64,000 nucleotides of DNA, from contig CALAFB010000048.1 in assembly GCA_937891135.1 (NCBI GenBank), positions 35,784-99,783 on the forward strand, given 5' to 3'. This stretch comes from an uncultured Elusimicrobium sp. Lineage in GTDB: Bacteria > Elusimicrobiota > Elusimicrobia > Elusimicrobiales > Elusimicrobiaceae. The translations under genes were made by a program, and so were the position numbers. The notes under the pieces were generated by a model, which was not told the DNA's origin, searched no databases, and saw nothing but the letters and a program-made list of their open reading frames with translations. How positions within the stretch are numbered: position 1 is the first letter of the stretch; each line of letters starts with the position of its first letter. Shown piece after piece: positions 17,486 through 23,869 of this stretch.

Positions 17486-18334
17486 TTACCGTTTTACCGG
17501 ATTCCACCCCATAGAGGAAATTATATTGCAGGCTGCTTGTCCGGTTGCATTTCCATATTCGCAATTTTTGTTAACTGTTCCGTCTGATTTTTTCTGCCAA
17601 AATAAATCATAATTGCTATTGTGGCGGATGGCTATTCCAGAACATTGCCATTTATCACAAGAGGCCATATAATAAAAATCTTTTCCTTCGCAATAGTAAT
17701 CGTCTCCCGTATCACAATCTAAATTGTTTAGTGTGATATCCAAACAATCGTGGCAGTTGGTTCCATCTCCTAAAAACTCTGTTGTAGCAGAAGGATAGCC
17801 GTTTTCCAATATATAACGGTCTATCGCTTGCATCACAGTATCGGTTAGAATGAGTGCTTCTGTTAACCGCGCTTTTTCCACGGCTTTTTGGTATTGCGGC
17901 AACGCCACCGCTGCCAATATACCAATGATGAGAACTACGACTAAAAGTTCTAGGAGCGTAAACCCACGGACCACACGCTCCGTCACCCCGCAGGTCTGTA
18001 ATGCGGGGTATAGCGTGTGGGCCGCCCCTATATCCCGCATTAAAACATTGCGGGATGACGAGGGGCGGGACATAAAACCGGAGCGAAGCGGAGCCCTGAA
18101 AAAGTCTTTGTTCAGGGCCTCATCCTTATTCAATAAAGATGTCATCTCCGAGTTGGCGGCCCGCAGGGTTCGGGGATCTTCCTTCTGCCCATTCGTTTGC
18201 TTGAATAACTGCCTAGACCCTTTCTTCCAAAAACGGATGAGGGAGATTCCCAACAAAGACTTTTGGGAATGACAATTTTTATTTTGATTTATTTGTTGCG
18301 TAAAACCCCGCCGGGTGGTTGGTGTGATTGGCAT
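17486..18334 (-). CDS. type IV pilin-like gene interrupted in frame by a palindromic insertion
   Basis: Reads MPITPTTRRGFT from an ATG preceded by AGGAAAAGGAAAATT, as a normal prepilin leader (compare MNKYMTRRGFTLIELL of the pilin at 58336). After 114 extra codons RGFT recurs and continues LLELLVVVLIIGILAAVALPQYQKAVEKAR and a Cys-rich C-terminal part. The 282-codon frame minus 114 gives 168 residues, matching the intact pilins (165 and 171). As it stands the prepilin peptidase site would be about 120 residues from the N-terminus, so normal secretion and cleavage are doubtful; an internal start could rescue it. It may be a pseudogene, a processed variant or a recent insertion. An upstream in-frame start at 18385 has no ribosome site. 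Confidence 0.75.
   Translation of the reverse strand: MPITPTTRRGFTQQINQNKNCHSQKSLLGISLIRFWKKGSRQLFKQTNGQKEDPRTLRAANSEMTSLLNKDEALNKDFFRAPLRSGFMSRPSSSRNVLMRDIGAAHTLYPALQTCGVTERVVRGFTLLELLVVVLIIGILAAVALPQYQKAVEKARLTEALILTDTVMQAIDRYILENGYPSATTEFLGDGTNCHDCLDITLNNLDCDTGDDYYCEGKDFYYMASCDKWQCSGIAIRHNSNYDLFWQKKSDGTVNKNCEYGNATGQAACNIISSMGWNPVKR
17956..18305. mobile_element. 342-bp palindromic insertion in pilin leader
   Basis: GCGTAAA direct repeats mark the edges (17956-17962 and 18298-18304), 342 bp apart, exactly 114 codons. The interior is a chain of inverted repeats: CCACACGCT/AGCGTGTGG around ACCCCGCA/TGCGGGGT (17971-18020); CCGCCCCT/AGGGGCGG around ATCCCGCA/TGCGGGAT (18022-18068); GCCCTGAA/TTCAGGGC (18093-18118); ATTCCCAA/TTGGGAAT (18245-18270). 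No transposase is present. It resembles in-frame palindromic elements such as those of Rickettsia, or a MITE array. Confidence 0.65.
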
Positions 18335-18396
18335 AATTTTCCTTTTCCTAATATAAGTCGGCCCGGGCAAAACAAAACGGCTCATCCTGCCTGAGC

Positions 18397-18522
18397 ACCA
18401 ACCAAGCCCTCAAACAAAACAGCCGCGGCCTACCGTCAAAACGATAAACACTCGGCACAAAACAGCGGGTTTCGAAGGTCCTCCATTTTGTGCCTATAAC
18501 AGCCGTTTTTGGCTTGGTTGGT
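18397..18522. repeat. nested inverted repeat in the pilin leader region
   Basis: ACCAACCAAGCC (18397-18408) pairs with GGCTTGGTTGGT (18511-18522); inside, GGCACAAAA (18454-18462) pairs with TTTTGTGCC (18486-18494). A further ATTACAC/GTGTAAT hairpin lies near 18545-18563. Apart from these palindromes and two promoters, no gene is seen between 18335 and 18714. Confidence 0.65.
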
Positions 18523-18628
18523 GGCTTTTAGTTTTCTAAAAACCGCATTACACCCGAAGTGTAATTTCCAAAAACTTTGTCAAATTGTAGTGTGTTTAAT
18601 GTTTATCTCCTTCTCATAAAGATAATTT

Positions 18629-18637
18629 ATTATATCA
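18629..18637 (-). promoter_or_regulatory. extended -10 upstream of the interrupted pilin
   Basis: Minus strand TGA-TATAAT with a poor -35. It would give a leader of about 290 nt carrying the nested inverted repeats, with a GAAGGAG ribosome-like site near 18610 not followed by a start codon. Confidence 0.4.
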
Positions 18638-18659
18638 CATTCTAATTAATTTTTTAGTG

Positions 18660-18688
18660 TTGACGGGGGCTCCCAAAATTTTTAGGAT
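18660..18688 (+). promoter_or_regulatory. promoter of the nitroreductase gene
   Basis: TTGACG, 17-bp spacer, TAGGAT, 26 nt before the ATG. Confidence 0.6.
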
Positions 18689-18714
18689 ACTAACACATGC
18701 GTAAGGAGGAAACT

Positions 18715-19320
18715 ATGAAACAAGAAACCCTGGACTTACTCAAACAACGCCGCACGCGGTATGATTTAACCAATAAAAGTACACTGCCCAAAGAAGAAAT
18801 TGTCAAACTGGTGCAGGAATGTGTGCAGCATACCCCCAGTGCTTTTAACAGCCAAAGTACACGCGTGGTGTTATTGTGCGGTTCGGCTCATCAAAAATTT
18901 TGGGATATTACCAAACACGAACTGCAGCAAATCGTTCCGGCGGAACATTTTGCACCGACGGCAGAAAAACTGGCCGCTTTTGCGGGCGCATATGGCACGG
19001 TGCTGTTTTTGGAGGATTGGAGCGTAGTAGAAAGTTTGCAAAACCAGTTCCCTACCTATAAGGCGCATTTCCCTACGTGGGCCTATCAAGCCAATGCCAT
19101 GACGGAACTGGCCGTGTGGACCGCCCTGGCCGAAAACGGCATGGGGGCTAGTTTACAGCATTATAATCCGCTGGTAGATTTAGAGGTGCACCGGCAGTTT
19201 CACATTCCGCTGGATTGGAAGTTAGTGGCGCAAATGCCGTTTGGCGTTCCTGTACAAAAAGAACCGCCGGCCAAAACTTATCAACCGATTGAAGAACGCG
19301 TGAAAGTAGCGTGCCATTAA
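18715..19320 (+). CDS. nitroreductase family protein
   Basis: A 201-residue FMN-binding nitroreductase-fold protein. The N-terminal RRTRYDLTNKSTLPKEEI corresponds to the RRSxRxF FMN-phosphate motif of the family, and TPSAFNSQSTRVVLL to the N-Q-flavin contact region. AENGMGASLQHYNPL is the conserved C-terminal glycine region. It most resembles the Frm2/YdfO-like branch thought to act on lipids or nitroaromatics with NAD(P)H; substrate unknown. AAGGAGGA lies four bases before the chosen ATG; a start six codons earlier lies before that site. It stands alone, flanked by repeat elements. Confidence 0.82.
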   Translation: MKQETLDLLKQRRTRYDLTNKSTLPKEEIVKLVQECVQHTPSAFNSQSTRVVLLCGSAHQKFWDITKHELQQIVPAEHFAPTAEKLAAFAGAYGTVLFLEDWSVVESLQNQFPTYKAHFPTWAYQANAMTELAVWTALAENGMGASLQHYNPLVDLEVHRQFHIPLDWKLVAQMPFGVPVQKEPPAKTYQPIEERVKVACH

Positions 19321-19321
19321 T

Positions 19322-19396
19322 CGCGGGTTACCCGCTCAAACAAAAACATCGCTGCGCCTTTCGAGTCCTAACGCAACACCCAGTAGTGGGTGTTGC
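19322..19396 (-). repeat. structured repeat element, copy B (inverted)
   Basis: On the minus strand: hairpin GCAACACCCA-CTAC-TGGGTGTTGC, then the 31-bp core identical to copy A (19332-19362 here), then hairpin GCGGG-TAA-CCCGC. Relative to copy A the stems change on both sides so pairing is preserved. It begins one base after the nitroreductase stop. Confidence 0.75.
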
Positions 19397-19410
19397 TGTC
19401 CGAAGACACC

Positions 19411-19445
19411 AAATTAAAAAACCCCCAGGTGGGGGTTTTTAATTT
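19411..19445. terminator. bidirectional terminator at the left host-prophage junction
   Basis: AAATTAAAAAACCCCCA and its complement around GGT. It ends the nitroreductase transcript. Before integration it would have lain directly downstream of tRNA-Gln on the minus strand. Confidence 0.8.
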
Positions 19446-19458
19446 GGTTTCCGGACTA
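19445..19458. other. attL core
   Basis: TGGTTTCCGGACTA, identical to the 3' end of tRNA-Gln at 50594-50607. The stop codon (TAG) of the adjacent integrase is the first triplet of this core on the minus strand. Confidence 0.85.
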
Positions 19459-20493
19459 AGAATTATTCTCAGACGGGGTGCTGACAATTTTGCTGACATC
19501 CGGTTGCGGTAATAGCTCCATTGTATTAATCAGGTTATGTTGTGACAAATGGGCGTATTTTTCGGTCATTTTGATGGAAGAATGGCCCATCAACTTTGAA
19601 ACATAGTACAAATCAGCCCCGTTTTGTACCAATTGGCTCGCAAAAGTATGACGTAATTTGTGATAAAAACAATGGAACGGAAGCTCTTTTGTATGGCAAG
19701 AGTAGTAAGAAGAGATGTAATCTTTGCTATTTCTATTCCCCTTCGGTAACACTACCACGTACTCGCTATTTGATTTGGATTTTGCCTCCAACAGCGCTTT
19801 TTTAAGGGCCATGGTCATTGGGATATGTCGAAATTCATCAGTTTTATTTGCCGGTACATAGATCCGGTTGAAATCAAATTCCACATGTTCCCACTTGATA
19901 AAGGCCGCCTCTGCGCGGCGTAACCCGGCCTGATATGCTAATAGCGTGATAACAATGCCTGTGATATCCTTAAACGATTTAAGGATGGTTTCCATCTCTT
20001 GTGTCGTGTGAAATTCTACACGATGTTTCTTTTCATGGAGTTTTATCATAGAACTCCAATCCTGTGGTGCCAAAAGATGCCAATATTCCGCTTGTTTTGC
20101 GGCTGTGCGTAAAGCACGTATCGAACGATTGATTCCGGAGACACCATCGCCTTTGCTTTTAAGACAGATTAGCAAGTCATCAAGTAGTGTTGGGGAAAAG
20201 TCATCCAATCTTTTAATTGACTTAAAATTTTCCAATTTGCGCCAAGCTGTTTCAAATATCTTGCATGTCTGTTTGCTTCTTGTTGCTTTGATATATGCCC
20301 TGTATCTGACTAAAAACTCTTCGCATGTCACATATTCGCTGTTTTTTGCCTTCTTTTTGTCTAATATTTGGGCGGCTTTTATTGTTGCCACAGCACCGCT
20401 TGTTGTCCCCAGCGAGCGCCGGACTCGTCTGCCGGCAGGATCGGTGTATGAGATGTATTTAATTTTAGTTCTTGGATCTGTGTAAATAAACAT
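19456..20493 (-). CDS. int: tyrosine recombinase / phage integrase (attL-proximal)
   Basis: A 345-residue tyrosine recombinase. The N-terminal arm-binding-type region is YISYTDPAGRRVRRSLGTTSG. A SAM-like core-binding domain follows, and the catalytic domain has Arg in AGLRRAEAA, HKLRHTF, MGHSS and the nucleophile Tyr in TEKYAH. The start after GGAGGAAAT is chosen over an ATG 16 codons upstream. Its stop lies inside the att core and its last codons overlap the TGCTGACA pair, so gene end and attachment site are fused. It probably performs integration and excision at tRNA-Gln. A paralogue of the same length lies at 21887. Confidence 0.92.
   Translation of the reverse strand: MFIYTDPRTKIKYISYTDPAGRRVRRSLGTTSGAVATIKAAQILDKKKAKNSEYVTCEEFLVRYRAYIKATRSKQTCKIFETAWRKLENFKSIKRLDDFSPTLLDDLLICLKSKGDGVSGINRSIRALRTAAKQAEYWHLLAPQDWSSMIKLHEKKHRVEFHTTQEMETILKSFKDITGIVITLLAYQAGLRRAEAAFIKWEHVEFDFNRIYVPANKTDEFRHIPMTMALKKALLEAKSKSNSEYVVVLPKGNRNSKDYISSYYSCHTKELPFHCFYHKLRHTFASQLVQNGADLYYVSKLMGHSSIKMTEKYAHLSQHNLINTMELLPQPDVSKIVSTPSENNS
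19479..19498 (+). other. putative integrase arm-type sites, left arm
   Basis: TGCTGACA at 19479-19486 and 19491-19498, 12 bp apart. The same octamer pair with the same 12-bp period occurs at the right end (50444-50463). Confidence 0.65.
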
Positions 20494-20566
20494 ATTTCCT
20501 CCGTAAATTTGTGCCCAATGTGTCTTGTTTTTTGGGCACATTTCGGAGGTTTTCGTCTCATGAAAA

Positions 20567-20597
20567 AACCCCTTAAGGGAATATCCTTAAGGGGGTT
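20567..20597 (-). terminator. terminator upstream of the integrase gene
   Basis: AACCCCTTAAGG...CCTTAAGGGGGTT, followed on the minus strand by TTTTTTC. It lies about 70 nt before the int start, so it would block leftward transcription entering int unless antiterminated or attenuated. The stretch 20494-20815 holds no gene apart from this and the elements listed separately. Confidence 0.65.
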
Positions 20598-20665
20598 AAA
20601 ACTTATATTGTGTCTTAACTAAAAAACTTACTACAATAAAACAATAGGTACAGATATTTTGCTTT

Positions 20666-20741
20666 GGTCGGCGATATCCATACCTTTTTCTTCGTGCGTG
20701 GGATTATTATGTCCTCACGCCCAAATCTGTTTATGCCGACC
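20666..20741. other. nested inverted repeat, possible structured RNA or operator
   Basis: GGTCGGC (20666-20672) pairs with GCCGACC (20735-20741); inside, GCGTG.GGA pairs with TCC.CACGC (20696-20720). It lies between the integrase and the XRE regulator. Confidence 0.45.
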
Positions 20742-20748
20742 TGATTAT

Positions 20749-20787
20749 AAGTATTTCTTTTAACATTGTAAAAGAATTTCTTATATT
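20749..20787 (+). promoter_or_regulatory. promoter with candidate operators for the XRE regulator
   Basis: TTAACA (20760-20765), 16-bp spacer, TATATT (20782-20787). AAGTATTTCTT (20749-20759) and AAGAATTTCTT (20772-20782), near-palindromes 23 bp apart, flank the -35 and could be repressor sites. Confidence 0.5.
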
Positions 20788-20815
20788 TGTCAACAATTAT
20801 TTTGCGAGGTGAATT

Positions 20816-21172
20816 ATGGCAATTCAAAAAATCGGGTCACGTATCAAACAGGCCCTTGAAGAAAAACATATAAGTCAAGGAGATGTAGCAAAGAAACTAA
20901 AAAAAACGCGCCAACAGATTACAAACTGGGTTACGGACAGGAACAATCCTCCATTGGATATGTTATGCGAATTAATAAAAATGACGGGTAAGGATGCAAA
21001 TTGGTTTTTAAAGTGTCCACCGATGAACAGTGGAAATCAACAGTTTGTAGGAGATAATAGCAGTAATATTAATCAAACATATTATGGAGGGAGCGATATG
21101 GAAGCAGTTAAGCAGGATGTGGCTCTATTAAAACAAGCAGTTTTAGATTTACAACGGAGGTTAAAAAAATGA
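20816..21172 (+). CDS. XRE-family helix-turn-helix regulator (phage repressor candidate)
   Basis: A 118-residue protein. The N-terminal HTH (residues about 8-65) reads IKQALEEKHISQGDVAKKLKKTRQQITNWVTDRNNPPLDML. It is followed by an Asn-rich linker and a C-terminal coiled coil (MEAVKQDVALLKQAVLDLQRRLKK) suited to dimerisation. No peptidase domain is present, so it is not a LexA/CI-type self-cleaving repressor. GAGGTG precedes the ATG. Its stop overlaps the next gene's ATG (ATGA). Position next to int and paired operators suggests lysogeny control; this is inference. Confidence 0.82.
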   Translation: MAIQKIGSRIKQALEEKHISQGDVAKKLKKTRQQITNWVTDRNNPPLDMLCELIKMTGKDANWFLKCPPMNSGNQQFVGDNSSNINQTYYGGSDMEAVKQDVALLKQAVLDLQRRLKK

Positions 21173-21489
21173 TGAAAAAACTAATTCTCTTCATCCCATT
21201 CTTTGTTTGTGGGTGCTCGATGGGGATTAATCAAAGCGCAATTATTATCAACGATAAGCCGTACTTGGTAGAAAGGCCAACCTATACCGTGTTTGGGTTG
21301 GCCCAATGGAGCGGAGATATACGCTATACGGAGTTGTCGCAACTTGATAAACAAAACGAAAATCAGGCACTGATGAAATGCAATGAAAAATTGGGGGCAA
21401 ATTCCACGAGTTATAAGATGTACCAATGTATTACCGATGAACTTCGCGCAACAAAACAAATAGAAATTTCTAGTAAGGAGATGAGATAG
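21169..21489 (+). CDS. prophage lipoprotein 1 of a duplicated pair
   Basis: A 106-residue predicted lipoprotein: MMKK, hydrophobic core, lipobox FVCGC. Mature part: GINQSAIIINDKPYLVERPTYTVFGLAQWSGD, then a charged C-terminal half with two further Cys. It has no family I recognise. It is paralogous to the next gene (shared pattern GIN.S...I..K.YL.E..TY.VFG..QWS). GGAGG is eight bases before the first ATG. Located directly after the XRE gene, so probably expressed in the lysogen; surface or periplasmic superinfection exclusion is a reasonable but untested idea. Confidence 0.72.
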   Translation: MMKKLILFIPFFVCGCSMGINQSAIIINDKPYLVERPTYTVFGLAQWSGDIRYTELSQLDKQNENQALMKCNEKLGANSTSYKMYQCITDELRATKQIEISSKEMR

Positions 21490-21819
21490 ATGACAAAAAA
21501 ACTATTGTTTATAGCCATTCCATTTTTATTAGGTGGTTGTGCGGCCGGAATTAATCATAGTGTGGCCACAATTGAAGGGAAAGAATACTTAATAGAGTCA
21601 AAAACTTATAATGTATTCGGTTTTTCTCAGTGGAGCAAAAATTCATATATCGTCTTAAACGAAACGGAGTTGCAAAATAATATCACGGATTCAAGAGCGC
21701 GGGCGGAGTTGGCAAGAATCGTCATCCGTTGTAATTCAAACCCAAATATAAGACAATCAAACAAATCAAAACAAGATACATACAATTGCGTCCTTAAACA
21801 ATTAAATTTAGGGAAGTAA
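21490..21819 (+). CDS. prophage lipoprotein 2 of a duplicated pair
   Basis: A 109-residue predicted lipoprotein with lipobox LLGGC and mature start AAGINHSVATIEGKEYLIESKTYNVFGFSQWSKN, clearly homologous to the preceding gene but more divergent after the QWS motif. Two Cys in the C-terminal half (IRCNSN, YNCVLK) are in similar positions to those in its neighbour. It starts one base after the previous stop, and a terminator follows, so XRE-lipoprotein-lipoprotein form one unit. No known function. Confidence 0.72.
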   Translation: MTKKLLFIAIPFLLGGCAAGINHSVATIEGKEYLIESKTYNVFGFSQWSKNSYIVLNETELQNNITDSRARAELARIVIRCNSNPNIRQSNKSKQDTYNCVLKQLNLGK

Positions 21820-21837
21820 TTATCTGCTTTTCATGAC

Positions 21838-21876
21838 AAACCCGACACAATATAGCGTGCCGGGTTTTTCTTTTTT
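21838..21876 (+). terminator. terminator closing the XRE-lipoprotein unit
   Basis: AACCCG.CAC...GTG.CGGGTT stem followed by TTTTCTTTTTT. The ribosome site of the next gene begins immediately after the T-run. Confidence 0.7.
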
Positions 21877-21886
21877 AGGAGGTTTT

Positions 21887-22924
21887 ATGTATTTAAGAGG
21901 GAAAATTTGGTATTCGGACTATTACGACGAGAACGGTCGCCGTTATCGTCTATCTTTACATACAGAGAGCGAAAGCATTGCGCGAATGCGAGAAGCACGG
22001 CTTACCAATTACATTCGCATTCACAGAGTAGAACGCAAAGAAATACTGTTATGGGCAGATTTTAAGCGTTGGTACATGCGATATATTAAGACGAATATGT
22101 CAGTCGGAACACAATATATACATAAATTGGCTATTCGTCGACTAGAGGAATACAAGGCACCCTATTTTTTACGAGAAATTACGCCGGAACTGTTTCTTGC
22201 GTTGATAGCATTTTTACAACGAAATGGGAAAGCGGGGCCCGCCGGAAGAAATAGAGTTCTTACGGCGCTGAAGTCAATGATGAATACTGCCGAGGATTTT
22301 GGGAAAATTGGAATTTCTCAACGGTGGAAATTAGTCAAGAAGGATCCAAGCGAATCGGATGGCCGTATAGAATGGCACACGGTCGAAGAGTTAAAGGCAT
22401 TGCGCGGTATTTTGGAAGGCGATTTACTAACTGCATTTTATTTGGGTTGGGAAGAGGGGTTGCGCCGAGGGGAAATAGCATATCTGCAAAAAACGGACTA
22501 TGATCCCATTAATCACACTATATCGATTCAAAAAAGGAGCAATTGGAAACCAAAAACAAAAAAATCGGCACGCATTGTTCCGTTGCGTCCGGAATCGGAA
22601 AAGGCAATACAGGCAAGTATAAGAAATGCGCCGGCGGATAGTCCATTTGTTATTAATATCGATGGAAAACGTGAAACAGCCGGGTATTTAAGTGTGGATT
22701 ACATTAAAAAGGCGCAACAGGAATTGCCACATATTCATTGCTTTTTACACAAATTAAGACATACTTTTGGGAGTTTGCTTGTGCAGGCGGGTCAACCAAT
22801 AAAAGTTGTTAGCGATTTAATGGGACACAGTAACATTTTACAGACGGAAAAATATGTTCATATTCCGCAAAAACAATTTGTAGCGGCGCTCGAATCATTA
22901 CCGAGTATCGCACATTCAAAATAG
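21887..22924 (+). CDS. second tyrosine recombinase, paralogue of int
   Basis: A 345-residue tyrosine recombinase, the same length and layout as the integrase at 19456. N-terminus IWYSDYYDENGRRYRLSLHTES; catalytic Arg in EGLRRGEIA, HKLRHTF, MGHSN and Tyr in TEKYVH. All catalytic residues are present. The ATG at 21887 is used because AGGAGG lies four bases before it; the upstream in-frame ATG at 21833 lies in the terminator stem. It is transcribed away from attL. It could act as an excision or inversion partner, serve a different site, or be the remnant of a second element. Confidence 0.88.
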   Translation: MYLRGKIWYSDYYDENGRRYRLSLHTESESIARMREARLTNYIRIHRVERKEILLWADFKRWYMRYIKTNMSVGTQYIHKLAIRRLEEYKAPYFLREITPELFLALIAFLQRNGKAGPAGRNRVLTALKSMMNTAEDFGKIGISQRWKLVKKDPSESDGRIEWHTVEELKALRGILEGDLLTAFYLGWEEGLRRGEIAYLQKTDYDPINHTISIQKRSNWKPKTKKSARIVPLRPESEKAIQASIRNAPADSPFVINIDGKRETAGYLSVDYIKKAQQELPHIHCFLHKLRHTFGSLLVQAGQPIKVVSDLMGHSNILQTEKYVHIPQKQFVAALESLPSIAHSK

Positions 22925-22930
22925 ACACAG

Positions 22931-22997
22931 CGGCAGGTTTTCTCTTGTGACAATTATTCCCTTAAGGAGAATGATTGTCAAAGAACAAATCCTGCCG
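22931..22997. other. nested hairpin, early control region
   Basis: CGGCAGG (22931-22937) pairs with CCTGCCG (22991-22997); inside, TGACAAT (22948-22954) pairs with ATTGTCA (22974-22980). It lies directly after the second integrase in a 270-bp gene-free control region; a smaller GGGC-ACCGT-GCCC hairpin follows at 23042-23054. Confidence 0.5.
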
Positions 22998-23071
22998 GCA
23001 ACAGGATGAGTTAGTTCCAAAACACGATGAAAATTTCTTAGGGGCACCGTGCCCTTGGGATTAGCACAAAA

Positions 23072-23148
23072 ACCGAGTTGTTGATAATGAGCCAGACCGG
23101 GCACTATCTAGCCGCCAACTAGATAGGAGTAATTATCAATACCTCGGT
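23072..23148 (+). ncRNA. three-tier nested hairpin ending in a T-run (candidate regulatory RNA)
   Basis: ACCGAG/CTCGGT (23072-23077, 23143-23148), TTGATAAT/ATTATCAA (23081-23088, 23132-23139) and CTATCTAG/CTAGATAG (23104-23111, 23119-23126) are nested perfectly, and TTTATT follows. It could be a terminator with a long stem, a nut-like antitermination RNA or a small RNA controlling the early operon that starts at 23195. Confidence 0.45.
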
Positions 23149-23194
23149 TTTATTGTACCAAATTTGGCAACAATAAACGCGACAAAGGAACTTT

Positions 23195-23404
23195 ATGAAC
23201 AACAAAAGCGAGCAAACAAAGAAAGAATGTCCGACAACCACCGTAGAGCGTGTTGCCGAGATTTTGCACATTTCCACAAGAAGGGTGTGCGAATTAGCAA
23301 AAGCCGGAGCAATTCCAGGCGAACGCATCCCCGGCACGCGCCGGTGGGTATTTGCCAAAACTGTTGTGGCACAGTATGCGGGTATAGAGGTGGATGAAGT
23401 ATGA
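23195..23404 (+). CDS. excisionase-like winged-helix DNA-binding protein
   Basis: A 69-residue protein with the excisionase/MerR-like helix-turn-helix: TTVERVAEILHISTRRVCELAKAGAIPGERIPGTRRWVFAKTVV. This helix-turn-helix plus wing ending in W-F is typical of the 'excisionase family DNA-binding' group. AAAGGA lies upstream of the ATG. As first gene of the early operon near two integrases, a recombination-directionality role is likely but not proven; a transcription regulator is the alternative. Confidence 0.7.
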   Translation: MNNKSEQTKKECPTTTVERVAEILHISTRRVCELAKAGAIPGERIPGTRRWVFAKTVVAQYAGIEVDEV

Positions 23405-23547
23405 AAACATTTGCGAAAGAATTTTGGCACACCCTTACCACACCGGAAGAGTGGAGCGTTGGAAGCATTATTGCCGTAGGCATTGCCTATGCTATTACAT
23501 TTGGCTTGTTAATGGGCGAGGCATTTGATGCCTGTTGGATTGGATAG
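23401..23547 (+). CDS. 48-residue single-span membrane protein
   Basis: Hypothetical. MKTFAKEFWHTLTTPEEW is followed by one transmembrane helix (VGSIIAVGIAYAITFGLLMG) and a short acidic tail ending DACWIG. Its ATG overlaps the excisionase-like stop (ATGA), so it is translationally coupled. Nothing suggests a specific function. Confidence 0.55.
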   Translation: MKTFAKEFWHTLTTPEEWSVGSIIAVGIAYAITFGLLMGEAFDACWIG

Positions 23548-23570
23548 ATTTCCCGGCGAAATGCACCGGG

Positions 23571-23616
23571 CGGTGGCGCAGGGCTTTCATTCCTGTCTCC
23601 TATAAAAACGCCACCG
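23571..23616. other. nested hairpin between small early genes
   Basis: CGGTGGCG (23571-23578) pairs with CGCCACCG (23609-23616), with CAGG/CCTG nested inside. No T-run. Confidence 0.45.
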
Positions 23617-23632
23617 ACAGATTTGGAGTGTT

Positions 23633-23869
23633 ATGGGATACAAAGTTAAACAAGTAAGGGCTTCTTTGGAGAGTGTAGCGCACATAGTTGGCAGTTTGCA
23701 ATTTGGCCTAACGCTACTCAAAGACGAGATGGATATCGGAGAGGGAATGATTTTGCAAATGCAAAAGGCCCTGAATGCTGATTTTAAGCGGCTCCGAAAA
23801 GGCGAAATTCCAATAGTTGCGTTTAACCACGCACAAACCCGGAAAGGTGTTGAACATGGCAAAAAGTAA
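23633..23869 (+). CDS. hypothetical early phage protein, 78 aa
   Basis: Not recognised. Basic, mostly helical by composition (VRASLESVAHIVGSLQFGLTLLKDEMDIGEGMILQMQKAL), no Cys pairs or membrane segment. GGAG lies upstream of the ATG. Its end overlaps the next gene by 14 nt, placing it in a packed early operon. Confidence 0.55.
   Translation: MGYKVKQVRASLESVAHIVGSLQFGLTLLKDEMDIGEGMILQMQKALNADFKRLRKGEIPIVAFNHAQTRKGVEHGKK

Noticed and set aside
17850..18272. Plus-strand 140-codon open frame opposite the interrupted pilin
   Set aside because: It is the shadow of the pilin frame and palindromic insert; it has no start signal and no family resemblance.
20379..20561. Minus-strand 60-codon frame overlapping the integrase start
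   Set aside because: It overlaps int in another register; its ATG lies in the terminator trail with no ribosome site. A leader peptide cannot be excluded but is unsupported.
22925..23160. A tRNA or known riboswitch in the hairpin-rich region
   Set aside because: No cloverleaf, T-loop or conserved riboswitch core could be recognised.
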